64,000 nt of DNA, taken from Formosa sp. Hel1_31_208. Lineage in GTDB: Bacteria; Bacteroidota; Bacteroidia; Flavobacteriales; Flavobacteriaceae. The stretch lies in the NCBI RefSeq assembly GCF_900104785.1, contig NZ_LT629733.1, positions 404,501 through 468,500 of the forward strand. The letters run 5' to 3'. The notes beneath the pieces were generated by a model. It worked only from the letters and a program-made list of their open reading frames with translations, had not been told where the DNA came from and ran no database searches. A program made the translations under genes and the position numbers. Below are positions 26,983 to 36,100 of the stretch, piece by piece; position 1 is the first letter of the stretch, and each line of letters opens with the position of its first letter.

Positions 26983-28050
26983 TTAGTCCTCTGCTTGTTT
27001 AATAAGATACACATAGACTGGAAAGTGATCGCTAAATCCATCGGTAAATCCACCATCAGCAAAACTCCTTAAAGGGTAGCCTTTCCATCGTCCTCTTTTA
27101 TTAGTAAGGTATTGTTTGTTATAAATTCCAGCCTTGTAGAAACGAAAGGACGAGTAATCTTTCTCAATCAACGGTGCTGTAAACATAATTTGGTCAAATA
27201 AACTCCAAGCATCTCTATAAGCAGTTGTACCAAATCCTTTTTCTCTAAACATGACTTCATAAGGATTATAAATTCCTTTAAGTTCTACATCTTCCCGGTT
27301 ACTTTTCGCATTCATTACTTTCTTTACACTATCGTTAGTAGGGTCATCATTTAAATCACCCATAATAAAAATTTTAGCATAAGGATCTTTTGCTTGCAGC
27401 GAATCGGTAAGAAACTTACTTATTTTGGCTGCAGCGACGCGTTTAGGTCGACTCCGAGCCTCTCCTCCACTTCTGGATGGCCAGTGGTTAACAATCACAT
27501 GAATAAGATCGCCATCTAACTCGCCACTTACTAATAATTGATCTCTTGTATGTTTGCGTTTTCTCGTATTATCATCATATATTTTTACGGTATGAGAACT
27601 ATGACTAATTGGTCTAAATAACTGCTTTTGGTAAAGCAAAGCGACATCAATACCCCTCGCATCAGGGGATTCATAATGAATGATGCCATAATCTCTGGCT
27701 AATAATAGTGGGTCATTTACCACGTCTACCAAAACCTGACGGTTTTCCACTTCACAAACACCTATTACAGCAGGAGAGTTGCCAGTTAAATCTACTCCAA
27801 TGTCGGCAATTACTCTGGCCATATTATGGACTTTCTTTTTGTAGACTTCATCACGGTTAGCATTCATTTCCATAATTGGACTAAGCTCATCAAGCTTAGT
27901 CGTATCATTGATAGTATCAAACAAATTCTCTAAATTATAGAATGCAACCGTATGAATCTTAAATCGTTTTTCTTTGTTTTCCTCTTGTGAAAAACTATTG
28001 AATGTCATTAAGAAACACAGTATCGTTAGAGAAAAATGTAATGGTTTCAT
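26983..28050 (-). CDS. Secreted endonuclease/exonuclease/phosphatase-family protein
   Basis: A 355-residue protein with a signal peptide (cleavage near FSQ/EEN, about residue 22). It has the EEP-fold landmarks FYNLENLFD near the start, IGVCEVENR (metal-binding Glu), VNHWPSRSGGEARSR, MGDLNDDPTND and FSDHFPVY (catalytic His). It is probably a metal-dependent phosphoesterase or nuclease outside the cytoplasm. Divergent from the TonB-receptor gene, with 137 bases between, and its gene order (EEP, TonB receptor, DUF5689 lipoprotein) suggests a joint scavenging role. A paralogue without a signal peptide lies at 47121-48083. Substrate (DNA, RNA, lipid or phosphodiester) is not visible. Confidence 0.9.
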   Translation of the reverse strand: MKPLHFSLTILCFLMTFNSFSQEENKEKRFKIHTVAFYNLENLFDTINDTTKLDELSPIMEMNANRDEVYKKKVHNMARVIADIGVDLTGNSPAVIGVCEVENRQVLVDVVNDPLLLARDYGIIHYESPDARGIDVALLYQKQLFRPISHSSHTVKIYDDNTRKRKHTRDQLLVSGELDGDLIHVIVNHWPSRSGGEARSRPKRVAAAKISKFLTDSLQAKDPYAKIFIMGDLNDDPTNDSVKKVMNAKSNREDVELKGIYNPYEVMFREKGFGTTAYRDAWSLFDQIMFTAPLIEKDYSSFRFYKAGIYNKQYLTNKRGRWKGYPLRSFADGGFTDGFSDHFPVYVYLIKQAED

Positions 28051-28123
28051 ATTTTGTATATTATGATATCTTTATGCTGTTTGCAAATGTCAAGCCAAAA
28101 GTATGTATTTATTATAAATAATG

Positions 28124-28131
28124 TAAATTTG
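28124..28131 (+). promoter_or_regulatory. -7 promoter element (TAAATTTG)
   Basis: TAAATTTG fits TAnnTTTG and lies about 57 bases before the TonB-receptor ATG at 28188. Confidence 0.55.
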
Positions 28132-28187
28132 GGCGCTTTAAATACTCTAAATTTAAAGCAACCGAACTATTAATCTTAATATTAAGC

Positions 28188-31055
28188 ATGAAACAAAGTT
28201 TTTTTATTTTTTTATTCGGAATTTTCTTCGTGATGACATCATTTGCGCAAGAGACTATCATAAAAGGTAGTGTCTTAGATGGGACCACTGGAGAGTCAAT
28301 TCCTGATGTAACCATTACCATCGAAGAAACTGGTCAAACAGTGAAAACGGATGCTAATGGTGAGTTTCAATTTAAAACCATTGTTCCTTTAGGAGAACAG
28401 GTATTAAAAATTGAAAAAGTAGGTTACGTCACAAAACGCTATCCTATTGTAGTTAATGAAGGACAAACCGTAGATATAAGCGGTATGACACTCGATTATG
28501 ATAATAGTGACAAAAGTGACTTATTCATTATTTCTATTTCTGATGATAATTTAAATAGTGAAGATGACGGTTTAACAGATAATATTTCTGGATTACTTCA
28601 ATCCTCAAGAGATGTCTTTTTAAATGCAGCTGCGTTTGATTTTAGTGCTACATTTTTTAGACCTAGAGGTTTAGACAATGCTAATGGTAAAGTTCTTATC
28701 AATGGTATTGAAATGAACAAGCAATTTAATGGTCGACCACAATGGGGAAATTGGGGTGGATTAAATGATGTTCAGCGTAATCAAGAATTCACAATGGGAA
28801 TGTCTGCTAACGACTATACCTTTGGTGATCTTGCTGGTACAAACAATATTGTAATGCGAGCGTCAAAATATCGTAGAGGCGGACGAGTATCTTATGCTAG
28901 TGCCAACAGAAGTTATACAGGTCGTATTATGGCTAGCTATAACTCTGGACAGCTAGAAGGTGGTTGGTCTTATTCTGTTTTAGCATCTCGTCGTTATGGA
29001 GATGAAGGTTTTATTGATGGAACATTATATGACTCGAACTCATTCTTTGCGGCTGTTGAAAAACGTATAAACGATAAACACAGTATTAACTTTACTGGTA
29101 TTTATGCGCAAAATAGAAGAGGTCGTTCTACCGCAGTGACACAAGAAGTTTACAATCTTAAAGGAAACACATACAATCCGTTTTGGGGACTTCAAGATGG
29201 AGAAATTAGAAACTCTAGAACTAGAGATATTGATGAACCAATCTTAATGCTTAATCACTTCTGGGATATTACTTCTAAGGTGAAATTAAATACGAATATC
29301 GCTTATCAATTTGGAGAAATTGCAAATACCAGAATTGATAATGGTGGAACACGTTTGTATGAAGATGGAAATGGAAATGTTGCCTTTTTAGGTGGTGCTA
29401 GAAATCCAGATCCTACCTATTATCAAAACCTTCCTAGCTTCTTTTTACAAGATGAGAATCCAACTGCCTTTGATTACGAGCAAGCTTATGGAGCACAACA
29501 GAATTTTGTAAATGACGGTCAATGGAATTGGAATAACCTCTATGAAGCTAATTCTAACTTAAGGGCTCAAGGATACAATTCACTATATGCTGTTCAAGCA
29601 GATGTAATTAAAGACTCCCAATTAAGTATTAATACCATTTTAGATGCAGATTTAGCAGATAATATTAGATTAAATGCAGCTATCAATTATAGAAACTTAA
29701 AAAGTGAAAATTTCGCTCGTGTTGAAGATTTACTCGGCGGGACAGGGTACCTAGACGTTGATTTCTTTGCCGACGAACCTGATAATGCTGTTACCGAAGA
29801 AGTCGCAGCAAACTTAGCACAAAGTGATTTAAGAAACCCTAACCGTATTGTCGGAGAAGGTGATCGCTATAAATATAATTATGAAATGAATGCCGATGTG
29901 ATAAGCGGTTTTGCTCAAGCTCAGTTTAAATATTCTGAGATTGATTTCTATTTCGGTGCACAAATCTCACAAACATCCTATCAAAGAGTAGGGCTTTACG
30001 AAAACGGATTCTTCTCTGGAGGGGGAAACAACGGATCATTTGGAGAGAGTGATAAGTTAGACTTCTCTAACTATGGTATAAAAGGTGGTTTTACATATAA
30101 AGTTACTGGGCGCCATTTAATTGATGTCAATGCTAGTTATCAAACCAAAGCACCAGGTATTCGTAATTCATTTAGTAATGCACGACAAACCAATGCAACA
30201 GTCATAGGTTTAGAAAGTGAAAAAATACAATCGGTAGATGCAAGTTACATCTTTAGATCTCCTAAAGTAAAAGCAAGATTAACTGGGTTTTACGCAGGCT
30301 TCCAAGATGGAAGTGATATCGGTTTTTATTTTACCGAGGATTTAGCAGGTTTAGGAGTTGATACTGGAGATGCTTTCGTACAGGAAATTTTAACCAACAT
30401 TGAAAGACGACATATTGGTGCCGAATTAGGTATCGAAGCTCAGGTTACTCCAACCATTAAACTAAAAGCAGCAGCTTCTATAGGTCAGTATACATTCCAA
30501 AATAATCCAAACTTATACTTAACCAGTGTAGATTTTGATGGTCCTTTGACTTTTGGTGATGGCACTACCAATTTACAAGATTATCACGTTGCCGGAGGCC
30601 CAGAACGTGCTTATCAAATAGGATTTGAATATAGAGATCCAGACTTCTGGAATATTGGAGTCACAACTAACTTCTTTTCGAATGCCTATATCGATGTGAG
30701 TAATCTAGCGCGATCTTCCAACTTTAGTTCAGATTTTGATGGTAACACTTTTAACGATTATGATCCAGATGCAGCTAGAGGGATTTTACAACAAGAGCAG
30801 TTTGACGATTATATGTTAGTGAATATAATAGGAGGTAAGTCATGGAAAATAGACGATTATTTCGTTGGATTCTTTGCTACAATCAATAATGTTTTTGATC
30901 AAGAATATAGAACAGGTGGATTTGAACAATCGCGATTGTCAAATTTCAGAAGATTAAGTGAAGATCAATCAAGGGCTAACGGTCCTATTTTTGGCCCAAG
31001 ATATTTCTTTGGAAATGGTACCACGTATTACCTTAATGTATACGTAAGATTTTAA
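28188..31055 (+). CDS. TonB-dependent receptor with carboxypeptidase-like regulatory domain
   Basis: A 955-residue outer-membrane receptor. Signal peptide to about residue 19 (TSFAQ/ETI), then a carboxypeptidase-regulatory-like domain (GSVLDGTTGESIPDVTI, about 27-105), a plug region, and a long beta-barrel ending in the aromatic terminus YYLNVYVRF. The order fits SusC-like or similar Bacteroidetes TonB receptors, but no SusD-type partner follows; instead a DUF5689 lipoprotein lies 30 bases downstream, and a secreted EEP protein is divergent upstream. The transported substrate is unknown; I infer a product of the nuclease or phosphoesterase. Confidence 0.92.
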   Translation: MKQSFFIFLFGIFFVMTSFAQETIIKGSVLDGTTGESIPDVTITIEETGQTVKTDANGEFQFKTIVPLGEQVLKIEKVGYVTKRYPIVVNEGQTVDISGMTLDYDNSDKSDLFIISISDDNLNSEDDGLTDNISGLLQSSRDVFLNAAAFDFSATFFRPRGLDNANGKVLINGIEMNKQFNGRPQWGNWGGLNDVQRNQEFTMGMSANDYTFGDLAGTNNIVMRASKYRRGGRVSYASANRSYTGRIMASYNSGQLEGGWSYSVLASRRYGDEGFIDGTLYDSNSFFAAVEKRINDKHSINFTGIYAQNRRGRSTAVTQEVYNLKGNTYNPFWGLQDGEIRNSRTRDIDEPILMLNHFWDITSKVKLNTNIAYQFGEIANTRIDNGGTRLYEDGNGNVAFLGGARNPDPTYYQNLPSFFLQDENPTAFDYEQAYGAQQNFVNDGQWNWNNLYEANSNLRAQGYNSLYAVQADVIKDSQLSINTILDADLADNIRLNAAINYRNLKSENFARVEDLLGGTGYLDVDFFADEPDNAVTEEVAANLAQSDLRNPNRIVGEGDRYKYNYEMNADVISGFAQAQFKYSEIDFYFGAQISQTSYQRVGLYENGFFSGGGNNGSFGESDKLDFSNYGIKGGFTYKVTGRHLIDVNASYQTKAPGIRNSFSNARQTNATVIGLESEKIQSVDASYIFRSPKVKARLTGFYAGFQDGSDIGFYFTEDLAGLGVDTGDAFVQEILTNIERRHIGAELGIEAQVTPTIKLKAAASIGQYTFQNNPNLYLTSVDFDGPLTFGDGTTNLQDYHVAGGPERAYQIGFEYRDPDFWNIGVTTNFFSNAYIDVSNLARSSNFSSDFDGNTFNDYDPDAARGILQQEQFDDYMLVNIIGGKSWKIDDYFVGFFATINNVFDQEYRTGGFEQSRLSNFRRLSEDQSRANGPIFGPRYFFGNGTTYYLNVYVRF

Positions 31056-31085
31056 TAAAAAACAGAACAAAATAAAATTCAAAAT

Positions 31086-32576
31086 ATGAAAGCAATTAAT
31101 TTTAACAAAATAATACTACTACTTTTAGGATTGGTAGTGTTTAATGCATGTGTTGAAGATGATGACTTTGACACACCAAACACGACTGTTATAGAGCCTA
31201 CTTTAGATGCTCCGGTAATCTCAGTTGATCAATTGATCGACTTATACGAACAAGACTTTTTAGCTTTTATTGATGACCTAGGCTTAGATCCAAATAACCC
31301 AGGTGACTCCTTTGCAATTGAGAACGCAAGAGAAGGTTTTAGATACTCTTTAGAAAACGACAATAACTATGTAAATGGTTATGTGGTTTCAATAGATGAA
31401 GCAGGAAACTGGTTTGAAGAATTAATAATTCAAAACAGAGCCGATCAAGGAAGCGCTGGTGTTAGAGTCATGATAGATGTTAATCCTTTATTTGTGAGGT
31501 ATCAATTTGGACAACTAGTTTATGTTAAAGTCACTGGTCTCTTTATTGGTTCAAGTAATGGTGTTATCACTCTAGGTAAGACTGAAGGATTAGAAAAAAT
31601 CCCGAGCGCTCAAGAACAAGATTTTATTCTTAGATCTCCTCAAGTTGAAGAGATTGTGCCAACTGAAATTTCTTTAAGCAATATTGATGCTGCCCTAGAA
31701 AATGTATATGTAAGGATAAATAATGTTCAGTTTGGGGCAAATCTTGTATTAGGAAGTGATCCTATTAGCTTTGCTGGTGAACAACAAGATGAGTTCGATG
31801 GAGAGCGCATATTAGAAAGTTGTGATGATGGTGGAACAATCATCTTAAGCACAAGTACCTTTGCTGATTTTAAATCTTTACCATTACCAAATGGACAAGG
31901 AAGTTTGAATGGAATATTAACAAATGACTTCTTTGGTGAAGTATTTAATATTGTTATTAACTCTCCTGAAGATATAGATTTTGGTGGTATCGAAAATAGA
32001 TGCGATCCAGGAGAATTCTTCTTCGATGCAAATATTGATTGTGATGACACACCAGTAATGGGAGGAAGCTCTGTCTTTTCAGAAAATTTTGAGGCCTATG
32101 ATGATGCCGGTGAGCTAATTGCAGCTGGATGGACACTTATCAACATTGGTGGCGGAAGTTATACATGGGGTCTTGATGAATTTAGTAATAATAACTATGT
32201 CATAGGTAATGGATTTAATTCAGATGAAGATGATATCGACACCTGGTTAATCTCTCCTCCTATTGATTTTGATGGTACTAGTGAAGATGTTCTAAATTTT
32301 GAAGTACAAACCAACTTTGATGGTGGTGAAGTTATGTCTGTATATGTTTCTACCAACTTTGTAGACATTGAATCTGATTCAAATTGGTCACTTTTACAAG
32401 ATGTGGTTATTCCATCTGGACCTAGTGGTGGTTTTGGAACATTTCAAGATGCAGGACCTGTAAATACAAGTTGTATTAATGGTTCGGCAGTAAGACTAGC
32501 ATTTAGATATACGGGATCTGATTCAGGTATCACAACAAGGTACCACGTCGATAATATCGAAATCACAGGAAACTAA
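31086..32576 (+). CDS. DUF5689 lipoprotein with C-terminal choice-of-anchor J domain
   Basis: A 496-residue lipoprotein; the signal ends in LVVFNAC (Cys about 22). The DUF5689 region (about 85-310) has an OB-fold-like pattern: FRYSLENDNNYVNGYVVSID, then LIIQNRADQGSAGVRVMID, FGQLVYVKVTGLFIG and GVITLG. The C-terminal part (about 330-495) is a choice-of-anchor J beta-sandwich (FSENFEAYDD, TWLISPPIDFDG). It is probably surface-exposed with the TonB receptor 30 bases upstream, in the place a SusD-type binding protein would take. OB-like folds often bind oligonucleotides, which with the neighbouring EEP protein suggests nucleic-acid capture; that is inference. A terminator follows at 32594. Confidence 0.85.
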   Translation: MKAINFNKIILLLLGLVVFNACVEDDDFDTPNTTVIEPTLDAPVISVDQLIDLYEQDFLAFIDDLGLDPNNPGDSFAIENAREGFRYSLENDNNYVNGYVVSIDEAGNWFEELIIQNRADQGSAGVRVMIDVNPLFVRYQFGQLVYVKVTGLFIGSSNGVITLGKTEGLEKIPSAQEQDFILRSPQVEEIVPTEISLSNIDAALENVYVRINNVQFGANLVLGSDPISFAGEQQDEFDGERILESCDDGGTIILSTSTFADFKSLPLPNGQGSLNGILTNDFFGEVFNIVINSPEDIDFGGIENRCDPGEFFFDANIDCDDTPVMGGSSVFSENFEAYDDAGELIAAGWTLINIGGGSYTWGLDEFSNNNYVIGNGFNSDEDDIDTWLISPPIDFDGTSEDVLNFEVQTNFDGGEVMSVYVSTNFVDIESDSNWSLLQDVVIPSGPSGGFGTFQDAGPVNTSCINGSAVRLAFRYTGSDSGITTRYHVDNIEITGN

Positions 32577-32593
32577 AAATTAATATATTTAAG

Positions 32594-32628
32594 AAAACCA
32601 CATCTAAATACGATGTGGTTTTTTTTTC
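32594..32628 (+). terminator. Rho-independent terminator after the receptor operon
   Basis: An 11-base perfect stem (AAAACCACATC 32594-32604 with 32612-32622), a 7-base loop and a run of T to 32627. It lies right after the DUF5689 gene. Confidence 0.92.
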
Positions 32629-32644
32629 TCCAAATCAGGATATT

Positions 32645-33028
32645 ATGACGCTTTTTGATGTCTTTTTTTACAATGTTTTTACCCATTATAAACCTACGAA
32701 AAAGGGCAAGGCCAATACTATTGCCTTATTCTATATTTCGACCCTTCAATGCAGTCTATTGCTGCTTTCAGGGATTATTATTGCGGCATTCTTGAAGGGA
32801 ATGCATACATCTGCTTTATCCTCTGATAAAGCTTGGTCGCTTTTTATAATGACTAGTGTTTTTATTTACTTTAAAAACTGGCTCCAATATAGCGGCAAAA
32901 AAAGAAAGGTATTAAATGCTAAACGAATAAATAAAACGAAACCACAACACTATAATATTATCCTGCTGTGGTGTCTTCCCATTGGGATTATAGGATTATC
33001 TCTAATTCTACTTTATAAAGTTTACTAA
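32645..33028 (+). CDS. Small membrane protein of unknown function
   Basis: About 127 residues from the ATG at 32645 (MTLFDVFFYNVFTHYKPTKK). A longer frame opens at 32615, but that start lies inside the terminator stem and is unlikely. Three predicted membrane helices (about 31-52, 65-80 and 107-125) and a basic stretch (KKRKVLNAKRINKTK) between the last two. I do not recognise the family. Convergent with the giant T9SS gene, with a bidirectional terminator between. The gene is short, but the membrane pattern and frame are coherent. Confidence 0.65.
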   Translation: MTLFDVFFYNVFTHYKPTKKGKANTIALFYISTLQCSLLLLSGIIIAAFLKGMHTSALSSDKAWSLFIMTSVFIYFKNWLQYSGKKRKVLNAKRINKTKPQHYNIILLWCLPIGIIGLSLILLYKVY

Positions 33029-33050
33029 ACACCAATTAATTATAACATTT

Positions 33051-33086
33051 AAAAAGCCTCTAACAATTTCTGTTAGAGGCTTTTTT
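33051..33086. terminator. Bidirectional rho-independent terminator
   Basis: A 15-base perfect stem (33051-33065 with 33071-33085, core AGCCTCTAACA) and a 5-base loop, with A and T tracts on both sides. It lies between the gene ending at 33028 and the convergent giant gene ending at 33105. Confidence 0.95.
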
Positions 33087-33104
33087 ATAATAAAAGGTGA
33101 TTGA

Positions 33105-36100
33105 TTAATTCGCTCTTTGGATATAAACCCAAGCACTTCGGCGCTTGCCTCCTTCATATTCCATGGTATAGAAGTAAGTTCCAACAGGTAATTCCTCACC
33201 ATCGTTTGTTTGACCGAACCATTCATCAACATAATTTGTTTTAGAATACACGAGAGTACCATATCTATTGAATATTTCCAGCTTGGTCACACCATAACTA
33301 CTTAAATCAAAGAAGTCATTCATACCATCGCCATTAGGTGAGATTCCTTGTGGAATGATACAACTTTCAAGTTCAATAACTGTTTGAGTTGTAATACTTG
33401 AACATCCCGTATCATTAAAGATCACTTCAATCTCATAGTCACCCGCAAGTAGTACAGGTAAAGTAAGACCATTTTCTCCTGCAATTAATCCGCCATCTAA
33501 ATACCAATTAATTGCGACTTCATCAGTCGTGTAATTGACTGGTGTAGCTTCAATAATAATTGGAACTGTTGCATTAGGACATACCTCATAGTCAAAATCA
33601 TCAGTAAAGGTTGTTTCTGGTTCTGTTCCAAGAACTAAATTAAAACTCGTGGTATTAATACAGCCAGAAGTATTATTGGTCACCTGAGCAAAAATGGTTT
33701 GTGGGTCAGATACACTTGTATATGGACTCACTAGTGGATTAACACCATCAAAAGCATCTTGTTCTGTTAAGTGATACGTTACAGTATAATCTGAAGGACT
33801 TTGATTCTCACCTAATATTGGTAAATCATTATCAAATAAAGTAAACACTGCAATATCCGCACCTATTGAACATCCAACTAAATCTGGTGGTGTATTTGCT
33901 TCAGGTAGTGGTAAAAACTCTACTATGATTTCATCAGAAATAATACATGACGGTGAAAAGATGATTTGTGTCGTATAAGTTCCAGCTTCAGTTACTACTA
34001 ATGAATTGGTTATTTCTCCTGGAATTACAAACCCATCTTTAAACCATACGTGTTCCACCGATGGTGCTTGAGTTTGTAGTATTATTTGTTCTCCAAGACA
34101 TGCTGCTGTTCCTGCTGCTACAGTAATATCTGCACCTAGCTCAACTTCTCCGATATCAAAACTACCAGCCTTTAAGAATACTCCAGAATCAAGAGCCGAG
34201 TCTGTAGCATCTGCAATCACTAATTTAATGCGATATGTCTCACCAATATTTACTGGAGAAAATGCCGTAAACACCTCCGTTCTGCCATCAAATGACATTG
34301 GAGGAAGATCTTGAGGTGTATAACCTCCAAAATATTCTTCATTTATCGCTGGACAGAACCCATTATCTGGATGAATATTAGTAACTAATATTGGTGTTGT
34401 CGTTCCTGGTAATACTGCCAAGTTAGTTGTGACATTATTACTGTCTGTAAGTAAGAAAGCGAAAGCATCAGAGAAATTACATTCAAAACTCCCCATATCA
34501 TACTCTTCTGAAGCCATTAAGAAATCAAAGCTGATTTCGTCTGATAGTGGCACAAAATCAAACTCAATAATAGTTGCATTGTTAGTGTTTACATTTGCAA
34601 TTGCGGCAAGATCTGGGTCACCAGGCCAAGCCGTTGTTCCATCACTCATAGCATTGAAGTTAGGTCCTGCTGCCAAGGCTGCATTTCCTGAAGATAAAAG
34701 TAATCCGTCCTCAAAAGGGAAACTTCCAGCATCTGCTTCAAAATAACCAATACCATTAACTTGGCCAAAGTCTGTTCCAGTAGTCCAAGTAATATTACTA
34801 ATTTGAGCACAAGGGCTATCAATTAAAACATCAATAACTAATTCTTCTACAGTATAAGTTGTTTGATCTACAGATACATTTCCCGTCCCAGGTCTGATAC
34901 ATAAATCAAATGTATAATCTACAGCATCACCACCGGCGGAAAATACTCTTATAAAATAATTGCTTCCAACGGTTAATGATGGCGTAAGACTTGCATTTGC
35001 GTCAGAACAATATAATTCTACTAACCCATCACAGGTTCCTTCGTAAACAGCATGATCTAAATTTTCAAAGAAGCCAGTACTATCAATATTTATAAATTGA
35101 ATAATCTGAAATTCATTTAATGCTGTAAACTCGAACCATACATCATCATCTGGATTACCAGCACAAGAACCATCTGGCACACCTGACGGTGTTGCTTCCA
35201 ATAGACTACCCGATGTTATAATCGTACAACTATCATCAGCATTTACGCCTGCAACAGTTGCACTACACGGATTGTCATTTACCGGTGGACAAGCAAGTAA
35301 TTGTATTGCACTACTATTAATCACACAATTGACATCTTGATCATTGCTTAGAGTAATAATTACATCCACTCCAAATGGGAATGGTCCAACTTGGTAAACA
35401 CCAACTGCTGGTGCTGAAACCGTATTTGCATCGATATTATTTGAGATTGTAAGTGATGTAGCATCGCCTAAACTTGTGACATTAACATCTACTAAAAATT
35501 GATCACCATTAGCACAATCATCTACGACTTGATAGGTAGCATCTGGATTGATACATGTAGCACAAGCTACTGTATAGTCAATTCCATCAGAACAACAGAA
35601 ACTTCCTGATGCACAACTTACCGATCCGTCTGATTGTATTTGGAATGAAATAGTATCTCCTGTAGATTGGAAGGTTAACCCTGAAATATCGCCATTGTTA
35701 CCTTCGTCATTATATAATTCAGTAACACCATCAGAATCAAACACCACTAAGAAATCAAAAGGTGCACCCTCTATCTCTCCAGCATTAAATGTTAAATTAA
35801 GTGGTGAACCATCTGAACTCGTATAGGTAAATACCTCAGAATCATTATTACCATAACATACCGAGCCCATTACTGGACCTACAGCACAGTCTACATCAAA
35901 ATTAGTCTGTATCGTTGTGGTAAAGTTTACTGGACCTGCCCAGATACTGAATTGACTACCACAATCTGCACGTACCCAAACTTCATAATCAGTCTCAAAA
36001 CTTAAACCTGTTATACTCGCTGAAGGTGTCCCTACTGTTGTTCCTGCTCCTGTTGGCTCTCCTGTTCCTGCCGGAACTACAACATATTCCCATGAGGTCT

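Noticed and set aside
32615..32644. Longer start for the small membrane-protein gene
   Set aside because: The start codon would lie inside the terminator stem of the receptor operon.
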